A DNA stretch of 64,000 nucleotides from an uncultured Bacteroidota bacterium (GTDB lineage Bacteria > Bacteroidota > Bacteroidia > UKL13-3). Positions within the stretch are counted from its first letter, which is position 1, and each line of letters starts with the position of its first letter. Below the pieces are notes generated by a model. That model searched no databases. It was given only the letters and a program-made list of their open reading frames with translations, and was not told the DNA's origin. The DNA lies in contig CAISCU010000041.1 in assembly GCA_903883965.1 (NCBI GenBank), positions 36,259 to 100,258 of the forward strand, written 5' to 3'. Below are positions 36,556 through 45,056 of the stretch, piece after piece. Made by a program: the position numbers and the translations under genes.

Positions 36556-37444
36556 TTGATTTTTTGTTAGGAGGTTGGTGTTTCCATCTACGGTGACTCC
36601 ATAACCAAGCTTCTGGTTGATGCAATATTTGTTGCTCCAATAGATGGGTATGATTGGCCGTAATTTGAAAAGGTACTGTTTCTTTTGGTGCATTTGTCAC
36701 CAACTCAAATTCTATGGTATAATGTCCTCGTTTGGTTCTGTATACAGCACAAAACACAACGGGCATATTGAACTTATTAGCTAATTTTTCAGTTCCCATA
36801 AACACCGCTGTATCTTGGTTTAAAAAAGTTAACCAATGAGCTTGATCGGCTGAAGCCGTTTGGTCAGCAATGAAAGCATAACAATATGTTTGGTTTTTTT
36901 CTGCAAGCATAAACCTAAGAATATCTTGCATGGCTATGGGTTTCATACCAAACTTAGCCCTGATTTGATACATGAACCAATCAAACCATTTATTGCTCAA
37001 TGGGTGATACAATCCTACCATAGGAATACCCGCCAATTGCAAAGCATGGCCGGTCCACTCCCAATTTGCAGAATGTCCGCCAACCAAAATAACGGATTGC
37101 TTTTGTTGTATAAAATGCTGAAGTAAATCTAAATTTTTAAACTGAACCCTATGTTGAATTGCCCGCTTAGACATGCCAATTGCTTTGAGCGTTTCAAGGC
37201 TCACATCAAATAAATTGTAGTAAAATGCCTTTGCAATAAGATCGCGTTCTGATTGTGTTTTATTTGGAAAAGCATTTTGAAGATTATTTGCAACAACTTG
37301 AAGGCGATAAGGAAATAACCTGTAAAACAGAAAATGCAAAAAATCAGAGAGAAGATACAATAAAGGAAATGGCAATAATGCAAATAAGGTAAGCGGTATA
37401 CTCAAAATCCCATAATACCATTTATATGAAATGCCTTTTGACAT
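36548..37444 (-). CDS. Lipid A biosynthesis-type lysophospholipid acyltransferase (LpxL/HtrB-like)
   Basis: A 298-residue membrane-associated acyltransferase. An N-terminal hydrophobic anchor (about 10-35) is followed by the catalytic H-x4-E motif in GGHSANWEW near residue 125, then GLYHPLSNKWFDWFMY and a C-terminal LWSHRRWK, all typical of the LpxL/LpxM/HtrB group. It probably adds a secondary acyl chain to lipid A or an ornithine/phospho-lipid. It overlaps the amidohydrolase start by 8 bases. Confidence 0.87.
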   Translation of the reverse strand: MSKGISYKWYYGILSIPLTLFALLPFPLLYLLSDFLHFLFYRLFPYRLQVVANNLQNAFPNKTQSERDLIAKAFYYNLFDVSLETLKAIGMSKRAIQHRVQFKNLDLLQHFIQQKQSVILVGGHSANWEWTGHALQLAGIPMVGLYHPLSNKWFDWFMYQIRAKFGMKPIAMQDILRFMLAEKNQTYCYAFIADQTASADQAHWLTFLNQDTAVFMGTEKLANKFNMPVVFCAVYRTKRGHYTIEFELVTNAPKETVPFQITANHTHLLEQQILHQPEAWLWSHRRWKHQPPNKKSNV

Positions 37445-37503
37445 GAAAATTTATTTATGCAATGATACTAAAAACATTGCTGCCAAAAACAGGAACATTA
37501 CCA

Positions 37504-38925
37504 TTAAAAAAGAATGCTTTGAATAGAGTTGGGTTGGCTATCTATTTCTACAAATTGATTGCCCAAAAATGTTTTGAAATGGATGGGTTTTCCTGAGTCG
37601 TTGAGTACAATTAAAACGATTGTACCATCTGTATTTTTAAAAGCTGTAGCCTCTAAAAAACTATTGCTTACAGAACAGGCCAATCTTCGCGCACCTGGTT
37701 TGATGTATTTTGAGAAATGCCCAATGTAATAATATGCACTTGTGTATGTTATTTCAGAACTGTTTGTATTCACATGCACTGGAGCAAAACAAAAATTGGC
37801 TTTGTGATTAGGGCCTCCGTTTTGGTTCAATAAAATATTCCAATCTGTCCAGGCACAGGTACCCGCATTGAAATCTCTGATCATTGATTTTGCATAGTAA
37901 ACACCAATATCCCAATTGTTAAGTTTTAAAGAATCGAATTTTTCTTTGCAACCTTCAGTAAAAATTAAATGGGTAGACGGAAAAGACTCTTTTACTTTGC
38001 TTAAATTCTGGTGCATTTGAGTACCTCCTGCCCAAGTTTCATACCAATGGTAGCCTATTCCCCAAATGTACTGTGCACATGCCGAATCGCTTAAAAGCGT
38101 GTGGGCTCTTTGGTAAATTAAATCTCTGTTGTGGTCCCAGGCAATAATTTTCTTTTGGGCATACTGCTGTTTTTTTAATGTTGGACCTAAATAATATGTT
38201 AAGAAATCTCTTTCTTCTTCTGCAGTAAAAATACACGACTCCCATCTTTGTTTGGCCATTGGTTCATTTTGAATGCTGAGTCCCCAAATTGGTAGGCCTA
38301 CTTTTTCATATGCGGCTATAAATCGAACAAAATAGTTTGCCCAACTCTGGTAATATTGAGGCAATAATTTTCCGCCATTGTAAAGGCTTTGGTTACTTTT
38401 CATAAAAGCGGGTGGGCTCCATGGAGAGGCAAATAAATTGATGTTTGGATTTTTTTTATATGCACTTTTTAGGAAGGGTATTCTGTACTTTAAATCATGC
38501 GCAATAGAAAAGCTATTCAATGAAGCATCTCCTTCTTTGATATAGGTATAGCTTTCTGATGAAAAATCACTTGAATGAATGGTGGTTCTGAGTAAATTGT
38601 ATCCTATTCCAATTTTGTCATCAAAAAATGCATCAATGATTTGTTGTTGGGTTTGTTTATTGAGCAGAGCAAATGTTTCTGCAGCAGCATCAGTAATGGC
38701 TGCTCCAATGCCTATCATTTGTTGAAATTGTTTGCTAGAATCAATAAAAATACAATGCTCATTTTCGTTGGGTTGGACGTATTGTTGATAGGCTGGATGA
38801 TCAGACAAAAGACTCAAACGATTTGGATTGTCTTTTGCAGTTTCAATAATTTGTGGCCTTTGATTTTGAGCAAATGAAGCCGTAAAAAGAAGTAGATTTA
38901 AGCACAGTATCAGGTATTTATTCAT
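37504..38925 (-). CDS. Glycoside hydrolase family 30 enzyme
   Basis: A 473-residue exported glycosidase with a signal peptide ending TASFAQ. The family 30 (beta/alpha)8 barrel carries IGIGAAITDAAAETFA near residue 71, ASPWSPPAFMK near residue 166, the acid/base Glu221 in WGLSIQNEP and the nucleophile Glu324 in LIFTEGC. The C-terminal beta domain ends with IDSQPNSIQSIL. Relatives are glucosylceramidases and beta-1,6-glucanases, so a beta-linked glucan or glycolipid is a likely substrate. It is a single gene, with no SusC/SusD locus nearby. Confidence 0.9.
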   Translation of the reverse strand: MNKYLILCLNLLLFTASFAQNQRPQIIETAKDNPNRLSLLSDHPAYQQYVQPNENEHCIFIDSSKQFQQMIGIGAAITDAAAETFALLNKQTQQQIIDAFFDDKIGIGYNLLRTTIHSSDFSSESYTYIKEGDASLNSFSIAHDLKYRIPFLKSAYKKNPNINLFASPWSPPAFMKSNQSLYNGGKLLPQYYQSWANYFVRFIAAYEKVGLPIWGLSIQNEPMAKQRWESCIFTAEEERDFLTYYLGPTLKKQQYAQKKIIAWDHNRDLIYQRAHTLLSDSACAQYIWGIGYHWYETWAGGTQMHQNLSKVKESFPSTHLIFTEGCKEKFDSLKLNNWDIGVYYAKSMIRDFNAGTCAWTDWNILLNQNGGPNHKANFCFAPVHVNTNSSEITYTSAYYYIGHFSKYIKPGARRLACSVSNSFLEATAFKNTDGTIVLIVLNDSGKPIHFKTFLGNQFVEIDSQPNSIQSILF

Positions 38926-39001
38926 TGAAATGATTGATTAAGGAAGCCCAATTGACGCATAATTTAAGCTTTTGTGTATTCGCCCACAAATGTAAAATGC
39001 A

Positions 39002-39033
39002 TTTGTAAATTCGAGGTTCTTGCAGTATTTTCG
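39002..39033 (+). promoter_or_regulatory. Promoter of the tRNA(CAT) gene
   Basis: TTTG at 39002-39005, 20 bases, then TATTTTCG at 39026-39033, one mismatch from TAnnTTTG. The tRNA starts 12 bases beyond, fitting a very short leader. Confidence 0.5.
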
Positions 39034-39044
39034 CCAACTCATTC

Positions 39045-39118
39045 GGGCCTATAGCTCATTCGGTTAGAGCAACTGACTCATAATCAGTAGGTGCCTGGTT
39101 CGATTCCAGGTGGGCCCA
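39045..39118 (+). tRNA. tRNA with CAT anticodon (elongator Met or lysidine-type Ile2)
   Basis: A 74-base cloverleaf. The acceptor stem GGGCCTA pairs with TGGGCCC, the D-arm begins AGCTC and the anticodon stem ACTGA/TCAGT encloses loop CTCATAA with anticodon CAT at 39079-39081. The T-arm is CCTGG-TTCGATT-CCAGG, with discriminator A and no encoded CCA. Lack of the initiator features (mismatched 1-72 pair, three G-C pairs in the anticodon stem) excludes initiator tRNA. Elongator Met and the TilS-modified Ile2 cannot be separated by eye. Confidence 0.9.
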
Positions 39119-39123
39119 CTACA

Positions 39124-39155
39124 AGCCAGCAAGATTCTTTTTGCTGGCTTTTTTG
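39124..39155 (+). terminator. Intrinsic terminator after the tRNA
   Basis: AGCCAGCAA and TTGCTGGCT pair around an 8-base loop, followed by a T-run. Confidence 0.8.
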
Positions 39156-39210
39156 TTGGAACTTTCCCACAGTTCTTAAAATAAAAGCCTATTGCAATTA
39201 TCTTGCAGGC

Positions 39211-42060
39211 ATGCGTAGCAAGAAATTATTTTTATTAGATGGCATGGCATTGGTTTACCGGGCCTATTTTGCATTCAGTCAAAACCCTAGAATTACCAGT
39301 TATGGCATGAATACTTCTGCTATTTTTGGTTATACTACTACCCTCTTAGATGTCATCAAAAAAGAAAAGCCAAGCCATATTGGTGTGGCTTTTGATACAG
39401 CAGCACCGACAGCCCGACACGATGCCTACGAACAATACAAAGCTCACCGCGAAGAGCAACCAGAAGACATTACCCGTGCACTTCCCTATATAGTTGCCAT
39501 TACAAAAGCTTTGAAAATTCCTGTGCTCATGATGGATGGTTTTGAGGCTGATGATGTCATTGGAACCCTTGCTAAAAAAGCTGCAAAAGCTGATTTTGAT
39601 GTGTACATGATGACCCCAGATAAAGATTTTGGGCAATTGGTAGAAGAACATATTTTTATTTACAAACCTGCTAGAATGGGCAATGACATTGAAATTTTAG
39701 GAATTCCTGAAATTTTAAAAAGATGGGAAATTGAGCGGGTAGATCAAGTAATAGATATTTTAGGCTTATGGGGCGATGCGGTAGATAATATTCCTGGTAT
39801 TCCCGGAATTGGTGAAAAAACAGCCAAAGTGTTGGTGCAAAAATATGGCAGCATAGAAGGATTATTGGCCAATAGTCATGAGCTAAAAGGCAAGCAAAAA
39901 GAAAATGTAGAAAACCACAAAGAACAAGCCCTACTTTCAAAAATGTTGGCTACAATTGATATCAATGTTCCAGTAGATTTTGATGAAATAGCCTTGACAC
40001 TCGACCCTCCAGATAGAGAAGAAACCGAAAAAATATTTACCGAACTTGAATTCAAAACACTGATTAAACGCTTGTTTGCTGATTCCTATCCTCCATCTCA
40101 ACAAATTACCGAAGCACCTTCAAATTCAGGTGCATTTGATTTGTTTAACCAAGGAACAATTGCACAAACCACAATAACCAACAATGTAGTAAACATTGAC
40201 AGTGAAATTTCAGATGATTCAGCAGAAACAACTATACCCAAAAACAATTTAAGCAACACGGCCCATCAATACTTTGTGGTTGAATCAGAAGAAGAATTAA
40301 AAAATTTAGCCATTCAATTGCTCCAACAATCAGAAATTTGTTTCGATACTGAAACCACTGATTTAGACACCAACAATGCCGAAATTGTTGGACTTTCATT
40401 TGCCTGGAAAGCGAACGAGGCCTGGTATATTCCATTCCCAAATGAAAAAGAAAAAGCCATTGAGATGCTTGCACATTTTAAACCCGTTTTTGAATCAAAC
40501 AACATTTGTAAGATTGGTCAGAATATCAAGTATGATTTAAACATCCTCAAAAACTACGGGCTTAATTTAAATGGGCCTTTGTTTGATACCATGTTGGCGC
40601 ATTATTTAATTGAACCAGACCTCAGACATGGCATGGATTATTTAAGTGGTATTTACTTGAATTACGAGCCTATGAGTATTGAAACACTGATAGGAAAAAA
40701 AGGTAAAAACCAATTGAGCATGCGCGATGTTCCGCTGAACCAGATAAAAGAATATGCAGCTGAAGATGCAGATGTTACTTTTCAATTGAAACAAAAATTA
40801 GCCCCTGAATTGATTGAAAAAAACGCCCTTGAATTGTTCAATAACATTGAACTTCCATTGGTTGAAGTATTAAGTGAGATGGAAAGAGAAGGCATTCGCA
40901 TCAATGCTAATTTTTTAAATGCTTATTCTCAAGAACTCGCCTCTGAGATTGCACTTTTAGAGAGTAAAATTATAGAATTAGCAGGGGTTCCATTTAACAT
41001 TGCATCGCCCAAACAATTGGGAGAAGTATTGTTTGAACACCTGAAATTAGACCCTAAAGCCAAGAAAACCAAAACAGGCCAATACCAAACCGGTGAAGAT
41101 GTATTGTTGGGATTGAGTGAGCATGAAATAGCCAAATGTATTTTAGACATCAGGCAATTGCAAAAACTCAAATCAACTTACGTTGATGCATTGCCGCTTT
41201 TAATTAACGAAAAAACAGGTAGGGTACATACTTCATTCAACCAAGCTGTAGCAGCTACTGGAAGGTTAAGTTCCAATAATCCCAATTTACAAAACATCCC
41301 CATCAGAACAGACCGGGGACGCGAAATCAGAAAAGCATTTGAACCCAGAGATGAATCACATGTGTTATTGAGTGCAGATTATTCACAAATTGAATTGCGT
41401 ATCATAGCAGCCATGGCCAAAGAAGAAAACATGATTGATGCTTTTAAGCAAGGATTAGACATTCACCAGGCAACAGCTGCAAGGGTTTATGGCAAAGCAT
41501 TGGCTGAAGTAACCTCTGCTGAAAGACGCAATGCCAAAGCGGTCAACTTTGGATTGATATACGGACAATCTGCATTTGGTTTGAGCCAAAATTTAGGCAT
41601 TCCAAGAAAAGAAGCTGCTGCTTTGATTGCCGAATATTTTAAATTGTATCCGGGCATACAAACTTATATGGATGAAACGATTGCCTTTGCAAAATCAAAT
41701 GGCTATGTAGAAACCCTTTTAGGAAGAAGGCGTTATTTGAGAGACATACATTCGGCCAACCATACAGTGCGTGGCTTTGCAGAACGAAATGCCATCAACG
41801 CACCCATTCAAGGAAGTGCTGCCGATATGATTAAAATGGCCATGATTCAAATTCAGCAAAAACTAAAATCAGACGCTGCAATTTTCAAAGGTTCAAAAAT
41901 GATTTTGCAAGTACATGATGAATTGGTTTTTGATGCACCTCTTACAGAAGTTGATGCTTTGAAAAAAATGGTTGTAGAAACCATGGAGAATGCAATGCCA
42001 ATTGGCATTCCAATTGTGGTTGAAGCAGGTACTGGAAAAAATTGGTTAGAGGCACATTAA
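39211..42060 (+). CDS. polA: DNA polymerase I
   Basis: A 949-residue replication/repair polymerase with all three domains. The 5' nuclease covers about 1-295 (LFLLDGMALVYRAYF, then GFEADDVIGTLA and GIPGIGEKTA). The 3'-5' exonuclease covers about 355-545, with an intact Asp-x-Glu in FDTETTD near residue 377, so proofreading is likely active. The polymerase domain has SADYSQIELRI near residue 726, RRNAKAVNFGLIYGQ near residue 773 and QVHDELVFDAP near residue 902. The ATG at 39211 is chosen because in-frame codons upstream (from 39091) would lie within the tRNA and its terminator. Confidence 0.97.
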   Translation: MRSKKLFLLDGMALVYRAYFAFSQNPRITSYGMNTSAIFGYTTTLLDVIKKEKPSHIGVAFDTAAPTARHDAYEQYKAHREEQPEDITRALPYIVAITKALKIPVLMMDGFEADDVIGTLAKKAAKADFDVYMMTPDKDFGQLVEEHIFIYKPARMGNDIEILGIPEILKRWEIERVDQVIDILGLWGDAVDNIPGIPGIGEKTAKVLVQKYGSIEGLLANSHELKGKQKENVENHKEQALLSKMLATIDINVPVDFDEIALTLDPPDREETEKIFTELEFKTLIKRLFADSYPPSQQITEAPSNSGAFDLFNQGTIAQTTITNNVVNIDSEISDDSAETTIPKNNLSNTAHQYFVVESEEELKNLAIQLLQQSEICFDTETTDLDTNNAEIVGLSFAWKANEAWYIPFPNEKEKAIEMLAHFKPVFESNNICKIGQNIKYDLNILKNYGLNLNGPLFDTMLAHYLIEPDLRHGMDYLSGIYLNYEPMSIETLIGKKGKNQLSMRDVPLNQIKEYAAEDADVTFQLKQKLAPELIEKNALELFNNIELPLVEVLSEMEREGIRINANFLNAYSQELASEIALLESKIIELAGVPFNIASPKQLGEVLFEHLKLDPKAKKTKTGQYQTGEDVLLGLSEHEIAKCILDIRQLQKLKSTYVDALPLLINEKTGRVHTSFNQAVAATGRLSSNNPNLQNIPIRTDRGREIRKAFEPRDESHVLLSADYSQIELRIIAAMAKEENMIDAFKQGLDIHQATAARVYGKALAEVTSAERRNAKAVNFGLIYGQSAFGLSQNLGIPRKEAAALIAEYFKLYPGIQTYMDETIAFAKSNGYVETLLGRRRYLRDIHSANHTVRGFAERNAINAPIQGSAADMIKMAMIQIQQKLKSDAAIFKGSKMILQVHDELVFDAPLTEVDALKKMVVETMENAMPIGIPIVVEAGTGKNWLEAH

Positions 42061-42396
42061 AGTGTTTAACGCTTAAATCTTTTTATATTTTTTCATACAA
42101 TGGCAATTCAATTGTATAAATGGGAACAATGTAAACATGTATCTATTATTACATGTATTTCATTGGTGTAGAAAAATAGAATTGAGGTATGCCTGAAATA
42201 GCCATTCAAAAACAAAGAAATAATGATACTTTTTGGCTCTGTTTGAATTTATAATAAATTTTTAATTAACTGTGAAAGCCGGTATTATTAAGTGTTTAGA
42301 GCAATTATTAAAAAACTATTGATTTCCTATATTTGAAACCACTTGTGCTAAGAAACATTTTCAATAGTGTTGCGTTAAAGTTATCAAACAATAGCC
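42061..42396. other. 336-base gene-poor stretch after polA
   Basis: No convincing gene. It holds an imperfect inverted repeat at 42127-42165 and a TATATTTG box at 42328-42335 that could be the -7 element for the short ORF at 42397. Otherwise it is AT-rich sequence without recognised features. Confidence 0.5.
42127..42165. repeat. Imperfect inverted repeat downstream of polA
   Basis: Left arm CAATGTAAACATGTA (42127-42141) faces TACATGTATTTCATTG (42150-42165) across an 8-base AT loop. There is no T-run on either side, so it is not a standard terminator; it could be a binding site or an RNA structure. Confidence 0.5.
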
Positions 42397-42480
42397 ATGA
42401 AAACGATCAAATCAATACTGAACACATTTGTTCAAAAAATAAAAAACAGACTGAGCGAATTCAACGAGCCTTTTCTTTAA
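42397..42480 (+). CDS. Possible 27-residue peptide
   Basis: A short ORF encoding MKTIKSILNTFVQKIKNRL and a further eight residues (SEFNEPFL). The first 20 residues would form a basic amphipathic helix. A TATATTTG box lies 62 bases upstream of the ATG, but there is no clear -33 box or ribosome-binding site. Its stop overlaps the stop of the convergent permease gene by 4 bases. Without homologues this is only a candidate. Confidence 0.3.
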   Translation: MKTIKSILNTFVQKIKNRLSEFNEPFL

Positions 42481-43724
42481 TTTTCTGTTAAACGCGGAAT
42501 TTTTTTCATTTGCCTGTAAGCTGTATAGGCGGGATAAATACCCGCCAATGCACCAAGAATAATCAAGGTTAAAAACACTTTTGCTAAATCTGTCAATACT
42601 AATTTTACCGGATAGGCATGCAATATAAAATTTGCCGATTCATGCAAGGTGATCCATTCAAATTCTTGTTGGGCAAAAACAACAGATGCACCAATAACAA
42701 TACCAGCAAAACCGCCAACAAAAGCCAATAGAACACTTTCATAAAAAAACACCAAAAAGGCCTGATTTCTTTTCATACCAAGGGCATTTAAAACTTTTAA
42801 ATCCTTGTTTTTTTCTAATACCATCATGTATAAAGTTCCAATGGTATTGAATGCCGCTATAAACAATATAAATACCAATATAAAATACGAAATGGTTTTT
42901 TCTGATTGCATGATTTGATAAAAACTGGCCCTTTGTTCGTACCTATCTTTTACTTCATAAGCATCACCTAATACAGATTTGAGCTGTAATTTGAGGGTTT
43001 CAATATCTTGCCCTGGAAGCACTCTCAGTTCACAGGCTGTATAGCCATCCGTCAAGCCCATTTGCTCTTGCACCATTTTAACAGGTAGCAATACAAATTT
43101 AGCATCTACTTCGTCTTGAACCGAAAAAATACCTGCTACTTGAACATAAGATTCTGCGAACGCACTGTTTGGATTGTATAGATTTACAGTTCCTTTTCTG
43201 GGAAGAAATATGCCTAATAATTGAAAAGGATCTGCAGGATCAATACCCAATTGATAAGAAAGTCCAATACCGGCGATCGCAAAATTACTATCACCTATTT
43301 GCACGAGTGCTTCTCCTTTGACAATATTGGTATCTAAACTGGCGTCGTGTAAATAATGGTTGTCTATTGCCCGAATGGTTCCAATAGCCTGTTTGCTTCC
43401 GTACCTAAATAAGGCATTTTCTTCAATGACAAAATGAATTGAACGGATGCCTCCTATTTGCTCAATAGATGAATAGGGCAATTTTTCAGCAGCAAAATAT
43501 TTACCACTTGCAGGAATAATTTTTAAATCGGCATCAAAATTAGCATACAATGAGCCAAAGAGCTCGCCAAATCCATTAAAAACTGAAAGTACTATAACTA
43601 AGGCAGCTGCTCCTACCAAATATCCTAAAAGCGCAATCCATGAGATGAGGCTGACCGCATTCATTTGCCCACTCCTTTTCCTGGAGATAAAATAACGCCA
43701 TGCAATGGAAAAAGAGAGGCCCAT
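42477..43724 (-). CDS. LolC/LolE-type ABC transporter permease
   Basis: A 415-residue inner-membrane protein with the MacB/LolE layout. One N-terminal helix (about 25-50, with the SLISWIALLGYLVGAAALVIVLSVFNG block in part) is followed by a periplasmic domain (about 55-270) and three C-terminal FtsX-type helices (about 275-300, 325-355, 375-405). Relatives extract lipoproteins from the inner membrane for transport to the outer membrane. The gene follows the methyltransferase and rbfA genes on the same strand with 6- and 9-base gaps. The ATPase LolD is not in the window. Confidence 0.85.
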   Translation of the reverse strand: MGLSFSIAWRYFISRKRSGQMNAVSLISWIALLGYLVGAAALVIVLSVFNGFGELFGSLYANFDADLKIIPASGKYFAAEKLPYSSIEQIGGIRSIHFVIEENALFRYGSKQAIGTIRAIDNHYLHDASLDTNIVKGEALVQIGDSNFAIAGIGLSYQLGIDPADPFQLLGIFLPRKGTVNLYNPNSAFAESYVQVAGIFSVQDEVDAKFVLLPVKMVQEQMGLTDGYTACELRVLPGQDIETLKLQLKSVLGDAYEVKDRYEQRASFYQIMQSEKTISYFILVFILFIAAFNTIGTLYMMVLEKNKDLKVLNALGMKRNQAFLVFFYESVLLAFVGGFAGIVIGASVVFAQQEFEWITLHESANFILHAYPVKLVLTDLAKVFLTLIILGALAGIYPAYTAYRQMKKIPRLTEN

Positions 43725-43730
43725 TCCTGT

Positions 43731-44534
43731 TTATTTCCAGGCTTTCACAATTAAGCCAGTGCCTGTGTTGTGTTTGGTATAGGTATCTAAATAATTCAAT
43801 ACAAAACTGAATGGGTAGGTGAGCAAATAATAAAATGGAATCAATACAAAAAATAATTTACTGCTATTGAGCAATAACATTGGATACTTCATACTCAATT
43901 TCCAAGCAATTTTTCCTGGTGCTCCATAGCTGTACAATATTTCCATTTTATCAAAACCAGCTGCCTTCAGTTTGTCTGCCATCTCAGAAACATTATAGCC
44001 ATCACGCACATGCTCTCCAATAAAACTTTCACCGGTTTCTTCATGCACATCACTGCCACCTTGGTCGCTAGGTGTTGAAATTAAAAGCATGGCACCTGGT
44101 TTCATAGCTTGATGGAAATTTTTAAATACAGTAACATCTTCTAAAATATGTTCCATTACATCTACACAAACTACCAAATCATATTTATTTTCAGCAATTG
44201 GCTGTGTTAAATCACCAATCTGAAACTGTACATTGTTTAAATTAACTTGCTTAAAAAAAGCGTTGCAATCAGCTATTTGGTCTTCTTTAACATCAACGGC
44301 ATCAATAGTAAAACCTGGGTTCTTCCGAGACAAATAAAAACTGTACTGCCCAAAACCTGAACCAGCATCCAATACCCTGGCACTATTTTGATTGGCTGTC
44401 CATTGACGGAGTTCACGGTGAACATGCCAAGTACGCAATAACAATAAATCAAGAAGTTTGTAGAATAATTTTCTTAAAAAAGGTTGCTTATTAAAAACAT
44501 TGCCTAAGTCTTTTTTGATTGGGTCGTAATTCAT
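43731..44534 (-). CDS. Class I SAM-dependent methyltransferase
   Basis: A 267-residue Rossmann methyltransferase. Motif I is RVLDAGSGFGQYSFYLSRK near residue 53, the acidic post-I region is AVDVKEDQI near residue 78, and VVCVDVMEHILED near residue 121 followed by KPGAMLLISTPSD completes the UbiE/Coq5-like core. The C-terminal 50 residues are hydrophobic (LLLNSSKLFFVLIPFYYLL), suggesting membrane association. The substrate is unknown; a lipid or quinone is possible. It sits between rbfA and the LolE-like gene. Confidence 0.85.
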   Translation of the reverse strand: MNYDPIKKDLGNVFNKQPFLRKLFYKLLDLLLLRTWHVHRELRQWTANQNSARVLDAGSGFGQYSFYLSRKNPGFTIDAVDVKEDQIADCNAFFKQVNLNNVQFQIGDLTQPIAENKYDLVVCVDVMEHILEDVTVFKNFHQAMKPGAMLLISTPSDQGGSDVHEETGESFIGEHVRDGYNVSEMADKLKAAGFDKMEILYSYGAPGKIAWKLSMKYPMLLLNSSKLFFVLIPFYYLLTYPFSFVLNYLDTYTKHNTGTGLIVKAWK

Positions 44535-44543
44535 GTCTTATAC

Positions 44544-44909
44544 TTATTCCTTGTTGTCTGATTGGTCTTGTGAATTGATTTTCTTAAATACTTCTTCCAT
44601 GTGAAAAACATAATCGAGGCTATCGTCTACAAAAAATTCAAGCTCGGGTACAATTCTGGCTTGGTTTTTAATTTTTCCAGCCAATTGTTTCCTAATTTCA
44701 CGGGTATGGGTTTTTACCGTATCTAGTAGCAATTGTTTGCTTGGAGTTGTAAACAAACTCAGGTAAATTTTGGCATAACCCAAATCTGGCGATACCTGAA
44801 CCTTGCTAATAGTCACAAATTGGTTGTTGACCCATGCCTTGTTCCTTTGGAGAATTTCAGCAATATGCTGCTGAATCAATCCTGCAAATTTTTCCTGTCT
44901 AACGCTCAT
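44544..44909 (-). CDS. rbfA: 30S ribosome-binding factor RbfA
   Basis: A 121-residue KH-fold protein needed for late 30S maturation and cold adaptation. Recognisable segments are SVRQEKFAGLIQQHIAEIL at the N-terminus, VSPDLGYAKIYLSLF near residue 44 and PELEFFVDDSLDYVFHMEEVF near residue 91 (in part). The ATG at 44909 matches the family start; an in-frame codon at 44927 adds six atypical residues. It is the first gene of a three-gene minus-strand operon. Confidence 0.92.
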   Translation of the reverse strand: MSVRQEKFAGLIQQHIAEILQRNKAWVNNQFVTISKVQVSPDLGYAKIYLSLFTTPSKQLLLDTVKTHTREIRKQLAGKIKNQARIVPELEFFVDDSLDYVFHMEEVFKKINSQDQSDNKE

Positions 44910-45056
44910 AACCTTGCAAATATGCACTAAATTTAGGAGGGAATTTTAAAAAAACCTGAATATTTTTAGCCTAGGCTGATGAAGGGGTTTAACCCTGATT
45001 GCTTTCTAAACGCTTTACAGGCAATGAATAAAGCCGAAATCTAATTATACTTGTGT

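Noticed and set aside
39091..39210. In-frame upstream extension of polA
   Set aside because: It would start inside the tRNA and run through its terminator. The ATG at 39211 matches the family N-terminus.
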